Shown piece by piece: positions 10,959 to 20,677 of a stretch of DNA of 64,000 bases. The stretch comes from Bifidobacterium scardovii JCM 12489 = DSM 13734. GTDB lineage: Bacteria > Actinomycetota > Actinomycetes > Actinomycetales > Bifidobacteriaceae. The stretch covers positions 1,674,001 through 1,738,000 of the forward strand of contig NZ_AP012331.1 of NCBI RefSeq assembly GCF_001042635.1, given 5' to 3'. The notes beneath the pieces were generated by a model. That model was not told where the DNA came from. It saw only the letters and a program-made list of their open reading frames with translations, and searched no databases. The stretch's first letter is position 1. Every line of letters begins with the position of its first letter. A program made the translations under genes and the position numbers.

Positions 10959-11050
10959 GTTCTGCCGTTTGGCATGCCCAAATGCCCGAAATAGGCCTCG
11001 ATTCCGGACATTTCAGCATGTCAAACGGCAGAACGGGCATTTGGGCATGC
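10959..11050. repeat. Pair of modules, each inverted but kept in the same order
   Basis: GTTCTGCCGTTTG (10959-10971) and its inverse (11022-11034) are interleaved with GCATGCCCAAATGCCCG (10972-10988) and its inverse (11034-11050). Each module is inverted but their order is preserved, so the two hairpins are mutually exclusive. The wider gap 10849-11212 also holds two TCGCGCATGCCC copies and CACCCGCC repeats, and no gene is seen. Confidence 0.75.
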
Positions 11051-11130
11051 CAGTCGGCGGCACGCGGAGGAGCATGGGCGCCCTGCACCCGCCTACACCC
11101 GCCGACACCCGCCTGCACACCGCCTCTAAA

Positions 11131-11145
11131 TGAGAATGATTGTCA
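11131..11145. promoter_or_regulatory. Zur box upstream of the ABC ATPase gene
   Basis: TGAGAATGATTGTCA is a 15-bp palindrome around one central base and fits the actinobacterial Zur pattern TGAnAATnATTnTCA. A possible -10 (CATAAT, 11157-11162) lies just downstream, so the box would overlap the promoter. A Fur-type site is a less likely reading. Confidence 0.75.
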
Positions 11146-11212
11146 ACCTTATTTGCCATAATCCTTGGCGTACATCGCCGCGAACGCGGCAGAACGACAG
11201 GGACGAAAACAT

Positions 11213-12139
11213 ATGACGGACTTGAACAACGGCACCGCCGCGGACTGCATCGTCTTCCGCGACGCCGCGGTATCGCGCGGCGGGCGCATCATCTGGCAGC
11301 ATGGCACCTTCGCCATCCCCTCGGGGTCGGTGACCGCGATCGTCGGCACGAACGGCACCGGCAAGACCACGATGATGAAGGCCGAACTGGGGCTGATCCC
11401 CGCCGCGGCCGGCTCCATCCAGGTGCTCGGCCGCCCGGCCGGGGAATCCAACCGGCAGATCGGCTACGTGCCGCAGAGCTACACCTCCGACATCGACTCG
11501 AATCTGACCGCCGAGCAGTCGGTGCTGCTGGGCCTGACCGGCACCCGGTTCGGCATCCATCCGGTCACGCGCGAGCAGCGGGCCAAGGCGTACGAGGCCA
11601 TGCGCTTCACCGGCATCGACGACAAGGCGCACTACCGGCTGTCCGAACTGTCCGGCGGCCTGCGCCAGCGCGTCGCCATCGCGCAGGCGCTCGTGTCCGA
11701 TCCGAAGCTGCTCATGCTCGACGAACCGCTCGCCAACCTCGACCTGGCCAGCCAGCGCGCCACCGTGCACGTGCTCGCCCGGCTCAACAAGGAACTCGGC
11801 ATGACGATCCAGGTGGTGGCGCACGACCTGAACATGCTGCTGCCGATCCTGACCGGCGCGGTCTACCTGTTGGACGGGCACCCGCACTACGCCGCGATGA
11901 ACCAGGTGCTCGACTCGCAGCTGCTCACGCACCTGTACGGCACGAAGGTGCAGGTGGTCACCACGCCGCAGGGCGACATGTTCGTCACGCCGACGCCGGA
12001 CGAGACGGCGCAGACCGATCAGGACACGCACGACCCGTCGGAGGTCGCCCTGTTCCACCAGCACGGCCACCACGACGGGACGCAGGATACGCATGACGGC
12101 CGCCGGGACGGCGACCGGGAAGGAAGGAACGCGCGATGA
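11213..12139 (+). CDS. Metal ABC transporter, ATP-binding protein
   Basis: ATPase that powers metal import. The 308-residue protein has Walker A GTNGTGKTT, signature SELSGGLRQRVAIAQAL, Walker B LLMLDEP and the H-loop VAHDLNM. Its C terminus adds a His/Asp-rich tail (FHQHGHHDG and onward), common in zinc transporters. An in-frame TTG lies 16 codons upstream, but the chosen ATG matches family length. It overlaps the permease gene by 4 bp (ATGA), and the pair follows a Zur box, so zinc-starvation induction is inferred. Confidence 0.92.
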   Translation: MTDLNNGTAADCIVFRDAAVSRGGRIIWQHGTFAIPSGSVTAIVGTNGTGKTTMMKAELGLIPAAAGSIQVLGRPAGESNRQIGYVPQSYTSDIDSNLTAEQSVLLGLTGTRFGIHPVTREQRAKAYEAMRFTGIDDKAHYRLSELSGGLRQRVAIAQALVSDPKLLMLDEPLANLDLASQRATVHVLARLNKELGMTIQVVAHDLNMLLPILTGAVYLLDGHPHYAAMNQVLDSQLLTHLYGTKVQVVTTPQGDMFVTPTPDETAQTDQDTHDPSEVALFHQHGHHDGTQDTHDGRRDGDREGRNAR

Positions 12140-12972
12140 ACACCGTTCGATTCTCATTCGACCCCCAGTGGATGGAGACGCTGTCGGCCCCGTTCATGAC
12201 CAACGCGTTCCTCGCCGGACTGTGCATCGCGCTGGCCGCCGGCGTGATGGGATATTTCACGATCGCCCGGCACTCCACGTTCGCCGCGCACGCGCTCGCG
12301 CACATCGGCCTGCCCGGCGCGACCGGCGCGGTGCTGCTCGGCCTGCCCGTATCGGTCGGGCTCGGCGTGTTCGCGCTCGGCGGCGCGCTGGTGATCGGCG
12401 CGCTCGGCAAACGCGCCTCGCAGCGCGAGATCGCGACGGGCACCGTGCTGGCCTTCGCCACCGGTCTCGGCCTGTTCTTCGCGCGCCTGTCCACCTCCGC
12501 ATCCCAGCAGATGCAATCGATCCTCTTCGGCTCGATCCTGACCATCACCACCGGGCAGATCATCGGTTTCGCCGTCTTCGACGTGATCCTGATCGCCGTG
12601 CTGGCGATCATCTACCGTCCGCTGCTGTTCAGCTCGGTCGACGAGCAGGTCGCGCAGGCCAAGGGCGTGCCGATCGGCGCCATGAACGTGGCGTTCATGG
12701 CGATCATGGCCGGCGTGATCACCATCGCCGTGCCGGCCGTCGGCACGCTGCTGATCTTCGCGCTGGTCATCACGCCGGCGGCGACGGCGAACATCCTGGC
12801 CGGCTCCCCGTTCAAGGCGATGGTCGTGGCCAGCGTGCTGTGCCTGATATCGATCTGGGGAGGCCTGGTGCTGTCGGCGATGTTCCCCGCTCCCCCGAGC
12901 TTCATCATCGTGACGCTTTCCACGCTGTTCTGGGCGCTCGCCAAGGCCGTGGAGGCCCTGCGCAAGCACTAG
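12136..12972 (+). CDS. Metal ABC transporter, permease protein
   Basis: The membrane channel of the importer (ABC-3 family, ZnuB/MntB-like). The 278 residues give about eight membrane segments. The motif HSTFAAHALAHIGLPGATG near residues 45-65 is a hallmark of the family. GGAAGGA lies ahead of the ATG, which overlaps the ATPase stop. It is the last gene before a convergent ispF. Confidence 0.92.
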   Translation: MNTVRFSFDPQWMETLSAPFMTNAFLAGLCIALAAGVMGYFTIARHSTFAAHALAHIGLPGATGAVLLGLPVSVGLGVFALGGALVIGALGKRASQREIATGTVLAFATGLGLFFARLSTSASQQMQSILFGSILTITTGQIIGFAVFDVILIAVLAIIYRPLLFSSVDEQVAQAKGVPIGAMNVAFMAIMAGVITIAVPAVGTLLIFALVITPAATANILAGSPFKAMVVASVLCLISIWGGLVLSAMFPAPPSFIIVTLSTLFWALAKAVEALRKH

Positions 12973-13107
12973 CGGCCTATTCCATCGATAACTAAGCACC
13001 TCGTATACCGCTCCGGGCAGTGCACGGGGTGCATGTTGTATATAGCGCCGAAGCCGTCGACGAAAGCCTCGCTGAAGCTGATCGGGACCGCAACGGTGAA
13101 CATTCGA

Positions 13108-13148
13108 CCACCCTCCGGCGCTACGCGCCACCTCCCGCCAGCGGGAGG
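13108..13148. repeat. Bipartite double-hairpin element, diverged copy
   Basis: GGCGC-TAC-GCGCC (13117-13129) is followed by CCTCCCGC-CA-GCGGGAGG (13131-13148). The layout of a short hairpin with 3-nt loop and then a longer one matches the elements at 3896 and 23475, although the bases differ. It lies between convergent genes. Confidence 0.55.
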
Positions 13149-13184
13149 ATCCAAGGAATCGAGATCAGTCCGCTGACGGCGGGA

Positions 13185-13700
13185 TCAGCACGGCAGGATC
13201 AGCGCCGTGGCGATGGCGGCGATGCCCTCGCCGCGGCCGGTGAAGCCCATGCCGTCGGTGGTGGTCGCGGTCAGCGAGACCGGGCATCCGACCGCATCGG
13301 ACATCGCCGACGCGGCTTCGGCCCGGCGCGGGCCGATTTTCGGGCGATTGCCGATCAATGCGACGCTGGCGTTGGCCGGGGCGAACCCATGATCATGCAG
13401 ATGCGAGACGGTGACCCGCAGCATATCGGCGCCATGACGGCCGGCGCCGGCGGAGTCGGCCCCCACGCCGAACAGCGAGCCGATATCCCCCAGACCTGAG
13501 CCCGACAGCAGCGCGTCGATCAGCGCATGGGCCGCCACGTCGCCGTCGGAGTCCCCCTCGATGCCCGTGCCGTCCCATGCCAGGCACGCCAGCCACAACG
13601 TCCTACCCGAGGAGGGATCGGCGAATCGATGCGCGTCGAACCCCTGCCCGACGCGCGGCAATGCGGTCGGCAATGCGGATGGCGCGGCGGACGGGGTCAC
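13185..13700 (-). CDS. ispF: 2-C-methyl-D-erythritol 2,4-cyclodiphosphate synthase
   Basis: Cyclises the CDP-methylerythritol phosphate intermediate in the non-mevalonate isoprenoid pathway. The 171 residues carry the metal-binding motif GFDAHRF and the histidine-rich LHDHG. The GTG start overlaps the carD stop by 4 bp (GTGA), so the genes are translationally coupled. The carD-isp neighbourhood is conserved in actinobacteria. The first 15 residues are an Ala/Pro/Ser-rich extension. Confidence 0.93.
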   Translation of the reverse strand: MTPSAAPSALPTALPRVGQGFDAHRFADPSSGRTLWLACLAWDGTGIEGDSDGDVAAHALIDALLSGSGLGDIGSLFGVGADSAGAGRHGADMLRVTVSHLHDHGFAPANASVALIGNRPKIGPRRAEAASAMSDAVGCPVSLTATTTDGMGFTGRGEGIAAIATALILPC

Positions 13701-14293
13701 TTGCGCTTGGACTTCTTGTGCTCGGCCTCGATGCGGGCGAGCGTGGCCGTCGCCGGCTCCTCGGGAGCCTTGGTGTGGTGCTTGTCGTCGCCCGGCTGGG
13801 GGTCGGCGTAGCCGAGGTTCACGTCGAGCAGTCGCTGCGCGTCCTCGTCGTCCAGCTTCTCGGACAGCGCGATCTCGGAGGTGAGGATGCTGCGCGCCTT
13901 GGTCAGCATGCGCTTCTCGCCGGCGGACAGGCCGTGCTCGTCGACGTCGCGCTGCGCGAGGTCGCGCACCACCTCGGCGATCTTGTTCACGTCGCCGGTC
14001 GCGATCTTCTCGACGTTCAGCTTGTAGCGGCGCGACCAGTTCATTTCCTTCTCGACGATCGGGGTGCGCAGGATCTCGAACACCTTCGCGACCTCGTTGG
14101 CGTCGACGATGTCGCGCACGCCGACCTTCTTGGCGTTCTCGACCGGAACGTTGATGACCAGCCCGTCGGAGGACAGCACGGACAGCTGCAGATACTCCCT
14201 GGTGACACCCTTCACTGTCCGTTCGGTGATGGCTTCAACCTTCGCCGCGCCGTGACGCGGATAGACCACCATATCGCCGACCTTGTAACCCAT
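13697..14293 (-). CDS. carD: CarD family transcriptional regulator
   Basis: RNA polymerase-binding factor that stabilises open complexes at many promoters, rRNA included. The 198 residues begin with the RNAP interaction domain ([18 protein letters not shown]), followed by the helical DNA-binding part, and end in a charged Lys/Arg tail. GGAGG five bases before the ATG sets the start. Much longer open frame upstream is a shadow of glgB. It overlaps ispF. Confidence 0.95.
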   Translation of the reverse strand: MGYKVGDMVVYPRHGAAKVEAITERTVKGVTREYLQLSVLSSDGLVINVPVENAKKVGVRDIVDANEVAKVFEILRTPIVEKEMNWSRRYKLNVEKIATGDVNKIAEVVRDLAQRDVDEHGLSAGEKRMLTKARSILTSEIALSEKLDDEDAQRLLDVNLGYADPQPGDDKHHTKAPEEPATATLARIEAEHKKSKRK

Positions 14294-14431
14294 GAATCCT
14301 CCGTAAGAGCCTATACAAAACCCGAATAATTGTGCCATGCACCGTGGACTGACGAAAAATCCGGCGAAAAAACGGCGGCGCGACGCGCCAATGTACCCAC
14401 ATATCGCCCATAACGGCCTAGACTGCTGACT

Positions 14432-16687
14432 ATGACTACACACACGAACATCAATGACGATACCGTTGCTGTCCCCGTCAACCAGGGCGACCTGGATGCG
14501 GTGAGCAACGCCTCCTTCTACAACCCCCATGAAGTGCTCGGCGGGCATCTGGGGACCGGCAAGCATCGGGACATGGTCACGATCCGTGTGCTTCGCCCCA
14601 TGGCCAAGACCGTGACCATCGTCACCCAGAACGGCGAAACCCCGGCGACCCACGAATTCAATGGCGTCTTCGTGGCCGTCGTCCCCGCCGCCGAGGGCGA
14701 GGACGGGCCCTCCATCCCCGACTACCGCGTGCGCACCTCGTACGAGAACGGCACGACCGTGACCGAGGACGATCCGTACCGCTATCTGCCGACCATCGGC
14801 GAGATGGACACCTACCTGTTCGGCGAGGGCCGCCACGAGCGCCTCTGGGAGGCTCTTGGCGCGCATGTGCTGCGCTATGACGATCCGATGGGCGGCGCCG
14901 ACGGCACGCCCGGCGAGCAGGTGGTCGGCACCGCGTTCACCGTGTGGGCGCCCAATGCCCACGCCGTGCGCGTGGTCGGCAACTTCAACTCCTGGGACGG
15001 CCGCCGCCACGCCATGCGCGAGATCGGCTCCTCGGGCGTGTGGGAGATCTTCATCCCCGGCGTGCAGGCCGGCGAGGTCTACAAGTACGAGATTCTCAAC
15101 GCCAACTACGACTGGACGATGAAGGCCGACCCGATGGAACGCTCCCACGAGATCCCGCCGGCCACCGGCTCGATCGTCGTGGAATCCGCCCACGACTGGG
15201 ACGACGGCGAGTGGATGGACCACCGCCGCGCCACCGACCCGCACGCCGGCCCCGTGAGCATCTATGAAGTGCACGCCGGCAGCTGGCGCAAGGACGTGTC
15301 CAACTACCACGAGCTCGCCGACAAGCTCGTGCCGTACGTCAAGTCCATGGGATTCACGCACGTCGAGTTCATGCCACTCGCGCAGCACCCGTTCTCCGGG
15401 TCGTGGGGCTACCAGGTCACCGGCTACTACGCCGTGGACTCCCGTCTCGGCTCGCCCGACCAGTTCAAGTACCTGATCGACCAGTTCCATCAGGCCGGCA
15501 TCGGCGTGATCATGGACTGGGTGCCCGCGCACTTCCCGAAGGACGCGTTCGCCCTCGGCCGCTTCGACGGCACGCCGCTGTACGAGGATCCGGACCCGAC
15601 CCGCGGCGAGCACCCCGACTGGGGCACCTACGTGTTCAACTTCGGCCGGCGCGAGGTGCGCAACTTCCTCGTGGCCAACGCCTGCTTCTGGATGGACGAG
15701 TACCACATCGACGCGCTGCGCGTGGACGCCGTCTCCTCGATGCTCTACCTCGACTACAGCCGCGAGCCCGGCCAGTGGCACCCGAACATCTACGGCGGGC
15801 GCGAGAACCTCGAGGCCATCGACTTCCTCAAGGAGGCGAACGCCACCGCGTACAAGAACAACCCCGGCGTCATGATGATCGCCGAGGAGTCGACCGCCTA
15901 CCCGGGCATCACCGCGCCGACCAGCGCCGGCGGCCTCGGCTTCGGCCTCAAGTGGAACATGGGCTGGATGCACGACACCCTCGAGTACCTGCACGAGACC
16001 CCGATCAACCGCAAGTGGCACCACAACGAGATCACGTTCTCGATGGTGTACGCCTATTCGGAGCACTACGTGCTGCCGATCAGCCACGACGAGGTCGTGT
16101 ACGGCAAGGGCTCGGTGTTCGGCAAGATGCCGGGCGACGACTGGCAGAAGTACGCCGGCGTGCGCTCCCTGTTCGCCTACCATTGGGCGCATCCGGGCAA
16201 GAACCTCTCGTTCATGGGCAACGAGGTCGCGCAGTGGGGCGAGTGGGACCACGACGGCTCCGTCGACTGGGCGGCCCTCGACTGGCCCGATCACCGCGGC
16301 GTGCAGCATATGGTCGCCGATCTCAACGACCTGTACAAGCGCTCCCCCGCCCTGTGGAGCCAGGACTTCGACCCGGCCGGCTTCCAGTGGCTGACCAGCG
16401 ACGACGCCGACCACAACACGCTGAGCTTCGTGCGCATCGGCAAGGACGGCGAGCAGATGGTCGTCGTGGTCAACTTCTCCGGCGAGGCGTGGCAGGACTA
16501 TCAGGTGCCGCTGCCTCAGGGCGGCAAGTGGCGCGAGGTGATGACCACCGACGACGCCAAGTACGGTGGGTCCGACATCCACAACGGCACCTTCGAAGCG
16601 GTCCCGGGCGAATACCATTCGCGCGATTGGTCCGCGAAACTCACCATTCCGGCGCTGGGGGCAGTATTCTTGGAACCGACAGACTGA
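14432..16687 (+). CDS. glgB: 1,4-alpha-glucan branching enzyme
   Basis: Introduces alpha-1,6 branches into glycogen. The 751-residue protein has an N-terminal CBM48 domain ([18 protein letters not shown]), a GH13 barrel with catalytic signatures [11 protein letters not shown] (nucleophile Asp) and IAEEST (acid/base Glu), SHDEVV, and a C-terminal beta domain. Full length. It is divergent from carD across 138 bp. A response regulator gene starts 13 bp after its stop, so the two-component genes may be co-transcribed with it, which is unusual. Confidence 0.96.
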   Translation: MTTHTNINDDTVAVPVNQGDLDAVSNASFYNPHEVLGGHLGTGKHRDMVTIRVLRPMAKTVTIVTQNGETPATHEFNGVFVAVVPAAEGEDGPSIPDYRVRTSYENGTTVTEDDPYRYLPTIGEMDTYLFGEGRHERLWEALGAHVLRYDDPMGGADGTPGEQVVGTAFTVWAPNAHAVRVVGNFNSWDGRRHAMREIGSSGVWEIFIPGVQAGEVYKYEILNANYDWTMKADPMERSHEIPPATGSIVVESAHDWDDGEWMDHRRATDPHAGPVSIYEVHAGSWRKDVSNYHELADKLVPYVKSMGFTHVEFMPLAQHPFSGSWGYQVTGYYAVDSRLGSPDQFKYLIDQFHQAGIGVIMDWVPAHFPKDAFALGRFDGTPLYEDPDPTRGEHPDWGTYVFNFGRREVRNFLVANACFWMDEYHIDALRVDAVSSMLYLDYSREPGQWHPNIYGGRENLEAIDFLKEANATAYKNNPGVMMIAEESTAYPGITAPTSAGGLGFGLKWNMGWMHDTLEYLHETPINRKWHHNEITFSMVYAYSEHYVLPISHDEVVYGKGSVFGKMPGDDWQKYAGVRSLFAYHWAHPGKNLSFMGNEVAQWGEWDHDGSVDWAALDWPDHRGVQHMVADLNDLYKRSPALWSQDFDPAGFQWLTSDDADHNTLSFVRIGKDGEQMVVVVNFSGEAWQDYQVPLPQGGKWREVMTTDDAKYGGSDIHNGTFEAVPGEYHSRDWSAKLTIPALGAVFLEPTD

Positions 16688-16700
16688 AAGGCGGATTCCA

Positions 16701-17420
16701 ATGCTGAACACTTCAACGCGTTCCACAACGCCACGCACGGTGCTGGTGGTCGAGGATGAACCGACCTTGGCCACCGCCATCGCGCAGCGCATCACGGCCG
16801 AAGGCTGGACGGCGCGCGTGGCCTCCGATGGGGCGAGCGCGGTGCAGGCCGCAAAGCAGCTGAAACCTGATCTGGTGATCATGGACATCATGCTGCCGGT
16901 CATGGATGGATTGGAGGCCACGAAACGCATCGTGGCCGACCGGCCGGTGCCGGTGCTGATCCTGACCGCGCGCGACGACGAGACCGACAAGGTGATCGGT
17001 CTGGGCGCCGGCGCGGACGACTACATGACCAAGCCGTTCTCGATGCGCGAGCTCATCGCCCGCTGCAAGGCGCTGCTGCGGCGCGTGGAACGCGCGAAGG
17101 TCATCGCGAAGAATTCGGAGAACGAGAAGCTGCTCGATTTCGGCTCGCTGGTCATCGATCCGGCGCAGCGCATCGTGACGGTGAACGGCGAGCAGGTGCA
17201 TCTGACGCCGACCGAGTTCGACCTGCTGGCCACGCTCGCGCGCAAGCCGCGTTCGGTGCTCACGCGCGAAAAGCTGCTCGAGGAGGTGTGGGACTGGGTG
17301 GACGCCTCGGGCACCCGCACCGTGGATTCCCACGTCAAGGCGCTGCGCCACAAGCTCGGCTCGGAGACGATCCGCACCGTGCACGGCGTCGGTTATGCGT
17401 TCGAGCCGCCGAGCGCGTGA
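16701..17420 (+). CDS. OmpR-family response regulator
   Basis: A 239-residue DNA-binding response regulator. The receiver domain has VLVVEDEP, phospho-acceptor Asp in [11 protein letters not shown], and the conserved Lys in MTKPFSM. The winged-helix domain ends [20 protein letters not shown] precedes the ATG; an upstream in-frame extension lies inside glgB and is rejected. The sensor kinase gene follows after 4 bp. It resembles RegX3/MtrA-type regulators, but its target genes are unknown. Confidence 0.93.
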   Translation: MLNTSTRSTTPRTVLVVEDEPTLATAIAQRITAEGWTARVASDGASAVQAAKQLKPDLVIMDIMLPVMDGLEATKRIVADRPVPVLILTARDDETDKVIGLGAGADDYMTKPFSMRELIARCKALLRRVERAKVIAKNSENEKLLDFGSLVIDPAQRIVTVNGEQVHLTPTEFDLLATLARKPRSVLTREKLLEEVWDWVDASGTRTVDSHVKALRHKLGSETIRTVHGVGYAFEPPSA

Positions 17421-17424
17421 GACC

Positions 17425-18507
17425 ATGACCTCGCCGACCACACGCAAGCCTTCGGGCGCACGCCGCAAAGGGGTGCGCCCGATCGGTTTTTTCTCCTCGC
17501 TCAAGATCGAACTGAGCGTGCTCATCGTCATCGCCACGGCCATCGCCTTCGTCATGGCCTGGTTCCTGCTCAAGATCGGCTGGAGCGGATGGCTCGCCAT
17601 GCCGCTGACGCTGGTCGTGGCGCTGGGCATCACCTACCTGTTCTCGTACGGTCTCATCGCCCCGCTGCGCCAGCTGCGCGACGCGGCCAACGCGATGGCC
17701 GACGGCGACTACACGGTGCGCGTGCAGCTGGGCACCGACAGCAACGACGAGATCGGCCAGCTCACCCGCGCGTTCAACGATATGGCCGAGGAGCTCCAGC
17801 ACGCCGACCAGATGCGCCTCGACATGATCGCCAACGTGAGCCATGAGCTGCGTACGCCCGTATCCGCGCTGCAGGCCATGGTCGAGAACATGGCCGACGG
17901 CGTGACGGAGGCCTCCCCCGCCAATCTGGAAAGCATCCTCGACCAGACGCACCGGCTGAGCGATCTGATCGCGTTCCTGCTCGACCTGTCGCGCATGGAG
18001 GCCGGCGCGGCCAGCCTGAACATCGAACGGTTCAACCTGCACGATTTTCTGGACGAGACCATCAAGCCGCTGGAGATCGCCGACGCCGGGCACGCGCACG
18101 ACATCCTCATGCGCGTCGACGCCGGCATCGAGATGGAAGGCGATCAGGACCGCCTGCGCCAGCTGTTCACCAACATCATCGCCAACGCGCTCAAGCACTC
18201 GGCCAACGGCACCACGGTGCTCGTCGAGGCGAGCGAGGACGTCGACGCCGGCATGATCGTGACCAATGTGGTCAATTTCGGCTCGCAGATCCCGGTCTCC
18301 GACCGATCCGACATCTTCAGGCGCTTCGTCAAGGGCAAGGCCGGCCCCGGCACCGAATCCGGAGGCACCGGCCTGGGCCTGTCGATCGCCCGCTGGGCGG
18401 CGCAGCTGCACGGCGGCACCGTGCATGTCGTCGACGACAAGCGTGGCGTCGATTTCGAGGTGCGGCTGCCGAAATACCATATCGAGCCCGACTACGCCGA
18501 CGAGTGA
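17425..18507 (+). CDS. Sensor histidine kinase
   Basis: The membrane-bound partner of the preceding regulator, 360 residues. Two membrane segments (about residues 30-50 and 55-80) are separated by only a few residues, so there is almost no extracytoplasmic sensor domain. A HAMP domain follows, then the H box NVSHELRTPVSAL, N box NIIANALKHS and G box GGTGLGLSIARW. The tiny outer loop suggests that it senses within the membrane or through a partner protein. Confidence 0.92.
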   Translation: MTSPTTRKPSGARRKGVRPIGFFSSLKIELSVLIVIATAIAFVMAWFLLKIGWSGWLAMPLTLVVALGITYLFSYGLIAPLRQLRDAANAMADGDYTVRVQLGTDSNDEIGQLTRAFNDMAEELQHADQMRLDMIANVSHELRTPVSALQAMVENMADGVTEASPANLESILDQTHRLSDLIAFLLDLSRMEAGAASLNIERFNLHDFLDETIKPLEIADAGHAHDILMRVDAGIEMEGDQDRLRQLFTNIIANALKHSANGTTVLVEASEDVDAGMIVTNVVNFGSQIPVSDRSDIFRRFVKGKAGPGTESGGTGLGLSIARWAAQLHGGTVHVVDDKRGVDFEVRLPKYHIEPDYADE

Positions 18508-18594
18508 TCGGCCAGACCGCTTGGCGCGGCGCAACGCCTCGCATCGCATGCCTCGCGCCGTCCCCGACTCGCCGCATTCCCCGATGCATCCCGC

Positions 18595-19272
18595 TCAGGG
18601 CACCCGGGCCAGCGACAGCGCGGTGAGCACGCGGGCTCCGGCCGCGTCGAGGGCGGCGACGCACTGACGCATGGTGGCTCCGGTGGTGACGATGTCGTCG
18701 ATCGGGACCACCGTCCCGCCACGGCACAGCCGCGGGTCGTCCACGACGATGTTGCCGCCGATGCGGGCGGCGCGCTGGGCGGCGCCGCCCGCCTGCACGG
18801 ATTTGGATCTGACCCCCGACGCGCGCAGCACCGGCAGCGCGACCGCATCGAAACCCCGGTCCCGCAATACCCTCGCCGTGCGATCGACCAGATTACGCAT
18901 GTGCCAACGGCCGCGCGACCGCATCGACGCGGCGGACGAGGGCGCCGGCACCAGAGCGATCTGGCGGTCCCGATCGACTGCGCCGCAGCGAACCGCCAGA
19001 TCGGCCAGCAATTCGGCGAACGGCGCGTCGCATTCCTCGTCGCCGTGATCCTTCCATGCCAGTATGGCGCGGCGGGCCCGGCCCCGGTACACCGCGCAGG
19101 AGCGGCCGATCCCCGCTTCGCACCCCGGCAGGGCAAAGACGCCGCTTTCCGAGAACAGGGCGCGGCAGTCCGGGCACAGCACCCGGTCCGGTTCGTCGCA
19201 TCCGGCGCAACCGCGCGGCAGCAGCACGTCGCGAGCCTCCCCCAGCAGGCCGCGCAGCGACGCGCCGATCAT
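18595..19272 (-). CDS. ComF family phosphoribosyltransferase-like protein
   Basis: A 225-residue protein with an N-terminal zinc-finger-like CAGCDEPDRVLCPDC and a C-terminal PRTase domain whose PRPP loop is VPIDDIVTTGAT. This is the ComF/GntX layout. ComF is needed for DNA uptake in competent bacteria, and otherwise its function is uncertain. The ATG lies two bases after the HAD gene stop, so the two form an operon. Convergent with the histidine kinase. Confidence 0.88.
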   Translation of the reverse strand: MIGASLRGLLGEARDVLLPRGCAGCDEPDRVLCPDCRALFSESGVFALPGCEAGIGRSCAVYRGRARRAILAWKDHGDEECDAPFAELLADLAVRCGAVDRDRQIALVPAPSSAASMRSRGRWHMRNLVDRTARVLRDRGFDAVALPVLRASGVRSKSVQAGGAAQRAARIGGNIVVDDPRLCRGGTVVPIDDIVTTGATMRQCVAALDAAGARVLTALSLARVP

Positions 19273-19274
19273 GA

Positions 19275-20108
19275 TCAGTCCCGGCCCGTATGGCCGGCAG
19301 GGTCCGTCTGGCGTTCCAGACGGTCCAGCAGCTCGTCGCACAGCCGCAGCGTGTCGTCCGGGCCGGTCACGCTCAACGCGGCGGCACCGGCCTGCGCGGC
19401 CGGGTAGTCGTTGCCGCCGGGATTCATGCGGTCGCCGACGAACACGATCCGCGACGGCTCGACGCCGAGCCGGTCGGCCAGCGCGCGCACCGCATACGCC
19501 TTGTCGAGGCCGGGGGCCGAAACGTCGATGCTCGTGTACCCGCCCGGACGCACCTTCAGATGCGGCAGGTCGGCGGCCACCGCCGCGGCCAGACGCATTT
19601 TCTTGGCGTCGCCCGGGTCCCATCGCTCCTTGGCCTCGGCCGGGGCGAGCTGGCCCAGCGCCGAAAAGGTGATCTGGCTGCCGCGATCCTCGATCCGCGG
19701 CCCCCAGGAGGGCTCGTTCCACACGCCCTGCTCCTCGGCGTGCCGGCGCAGCGAGTCGATGGCGCGCCGCTTGTCCTCCTCGCTCAGCTCGTGCTCGTAC
19801 ACGCACGCCCAATCCGCGCCGTTCCACCGATAGTAGCGGGTGCCGCTGGTGGGCATCAGATGCAGGTTGGCGCGATCCGCGTCTTTCCCGAGCACGTCGA
19901 GGATCTGGCTGACGACCAGCTCGTACCGGCCTCCCGTGATGATCGCGACGGGGATCAGGCGGGTCAGGCGGGTGATACGGTCGGCCATCGCCGCGTGCAT
20001 CGGCTGCTTGGAGCAGGCGAGCGTGTTGTCCAGGTCGAACCCGAGCACGCGCATGGACGCGACCAGCCCGTCGTAATCGGCATCAGCCCATGAGCGTATG
20101 TTCACCAC
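19275..20108 (-). CDS. HAD superfamily hydrolase, phosphomannomutase-like fold
   Basis: Contains the HAD nucleophile motif GFDLDNT near residue 25, a threonine/serine motif II region (ITGG) and motif IV GDRMNPGGND. The cap arrangement resembles HAD-IIB sugar phosphatases and eukaryotic-type phosphomannomutase. The GTG start is chosen because purine-rich sequence precedes it; an ATG 18 codons later (MRVLGFD) would also fit the family. It is the first gene of an operon with comF. The substrate is unknown. Confidence 0.8.
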   Translation of the reverse strand: MVNIRSWADADYDGLVASMRVLGFDLDNTLACSKQPMHAAMADRITRLTRLIPVAIITGGRYELVVSQILDVLGKDADRANLHLMPTSGTRYYRWNGADWACVYEHELSEEDKRRAIDSLRRHAEEQGVWNEPSWGPRIEDRGSQITFSALGQLAPAEAKERWDPGDAKKMRLAAAVAADLPHLKVRPGGYTSIDVSAPGLDKAYAVRALADRLGVEPSRIVFVGDRMNPGGNDYPAAQAGAAALSVTGPDDTLRLCDELLDRLERQTDPAGHTGRD

Positions 20109-20189
20109 GTCCGTTCCGCCTTTCCGCCGACAGAAACCAATGACAGTATCCTAACGCATTTTGCCTCCGCCTAGGCTTAAGGTGGAGTC

Positions 20190-20618
20190 ATGCTTGAAGC
20201 TCCTTGGAACACGTCGATATACCGCAACCGCCACGGCCGCGGGGTCAGGACCCCGATGTTCGGCACGAGGCTGCCCCGATACCGCACCCGAAGCGGCATG
20301 TTCGACGATATGATGGCGGCCCAGATCAGGCGCCTGGACGCCGCATGGCCCGAATTGGTGCGCCCGCTGCAGTTCGCGGTCGAGGACGTGCCGCCGTCGC
20401 AGCCGGCGCCGTGGGAGGCCAAGCCGAACTTCAACTCGCAGTACTTCCCTGCATCGCACGGTATCCCGGCGCGCATCGTGCTCTACCGCATGCCGCTGCA
20501 GTCGCTGGCGCGTGACCGCGCGGACCTGCAGCTGCTCATCCGCGACGAGATCGTCGCGCGCATCGCCGACCTGTACGGCCGCCACCCCGAGGAGATCGAC
20601 CCCGACTGGGGCCTGTGA
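20190..20618 (+). CDS. Zincin-like metallopeptidase family protein with degenerate active site
   Basis: A 142-residue protein of the actinobacterial zincin-like family (formerly DUF1025). Family members carry an HExxH zinc site near the C terminus. Here the equivalent stretch reads RDEIVARIADL, so both histidines are missing and the protein is probably not a zinc peptidase. The downstream DPDWG is retained. A lower-GC region with an integrase remnant begins immediately after the stop. Confidence 0.72.
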   Translation: MLEAPWNTSIYRNRHGRGVRTPMFGTRLPRYRTRSGMFDDMMAAQIRRLDAAWPELVRPLQFAVEDVPPSQPAPWEAKPNFNSQYFPASHGIPARIVLYRMPLQSLARDRADLQLLIRDEIVARIADLYGRHPEEIDPDWGL

Positions 20619-20677
20619 CCGAAGTTCTCACAAATGGCGGAATAACGCCATTCCAAAGAGTCTATGCCGCTTCCCCT

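Noticed and set aside
13697..16990. 1097-codon minus-strand frame that would fuse extra sequence to CarD
   Set aside because: Only the last 198 codons are CarD, and they have their own ribosome site. The rest is antisense to glgB.
18029..18045. Possible LexA box in the histidine kinase gene (TCGAACGGTTCA)
   Set aside because: The spacing between half-sites is two bases instead of four and the right half is incomplete.
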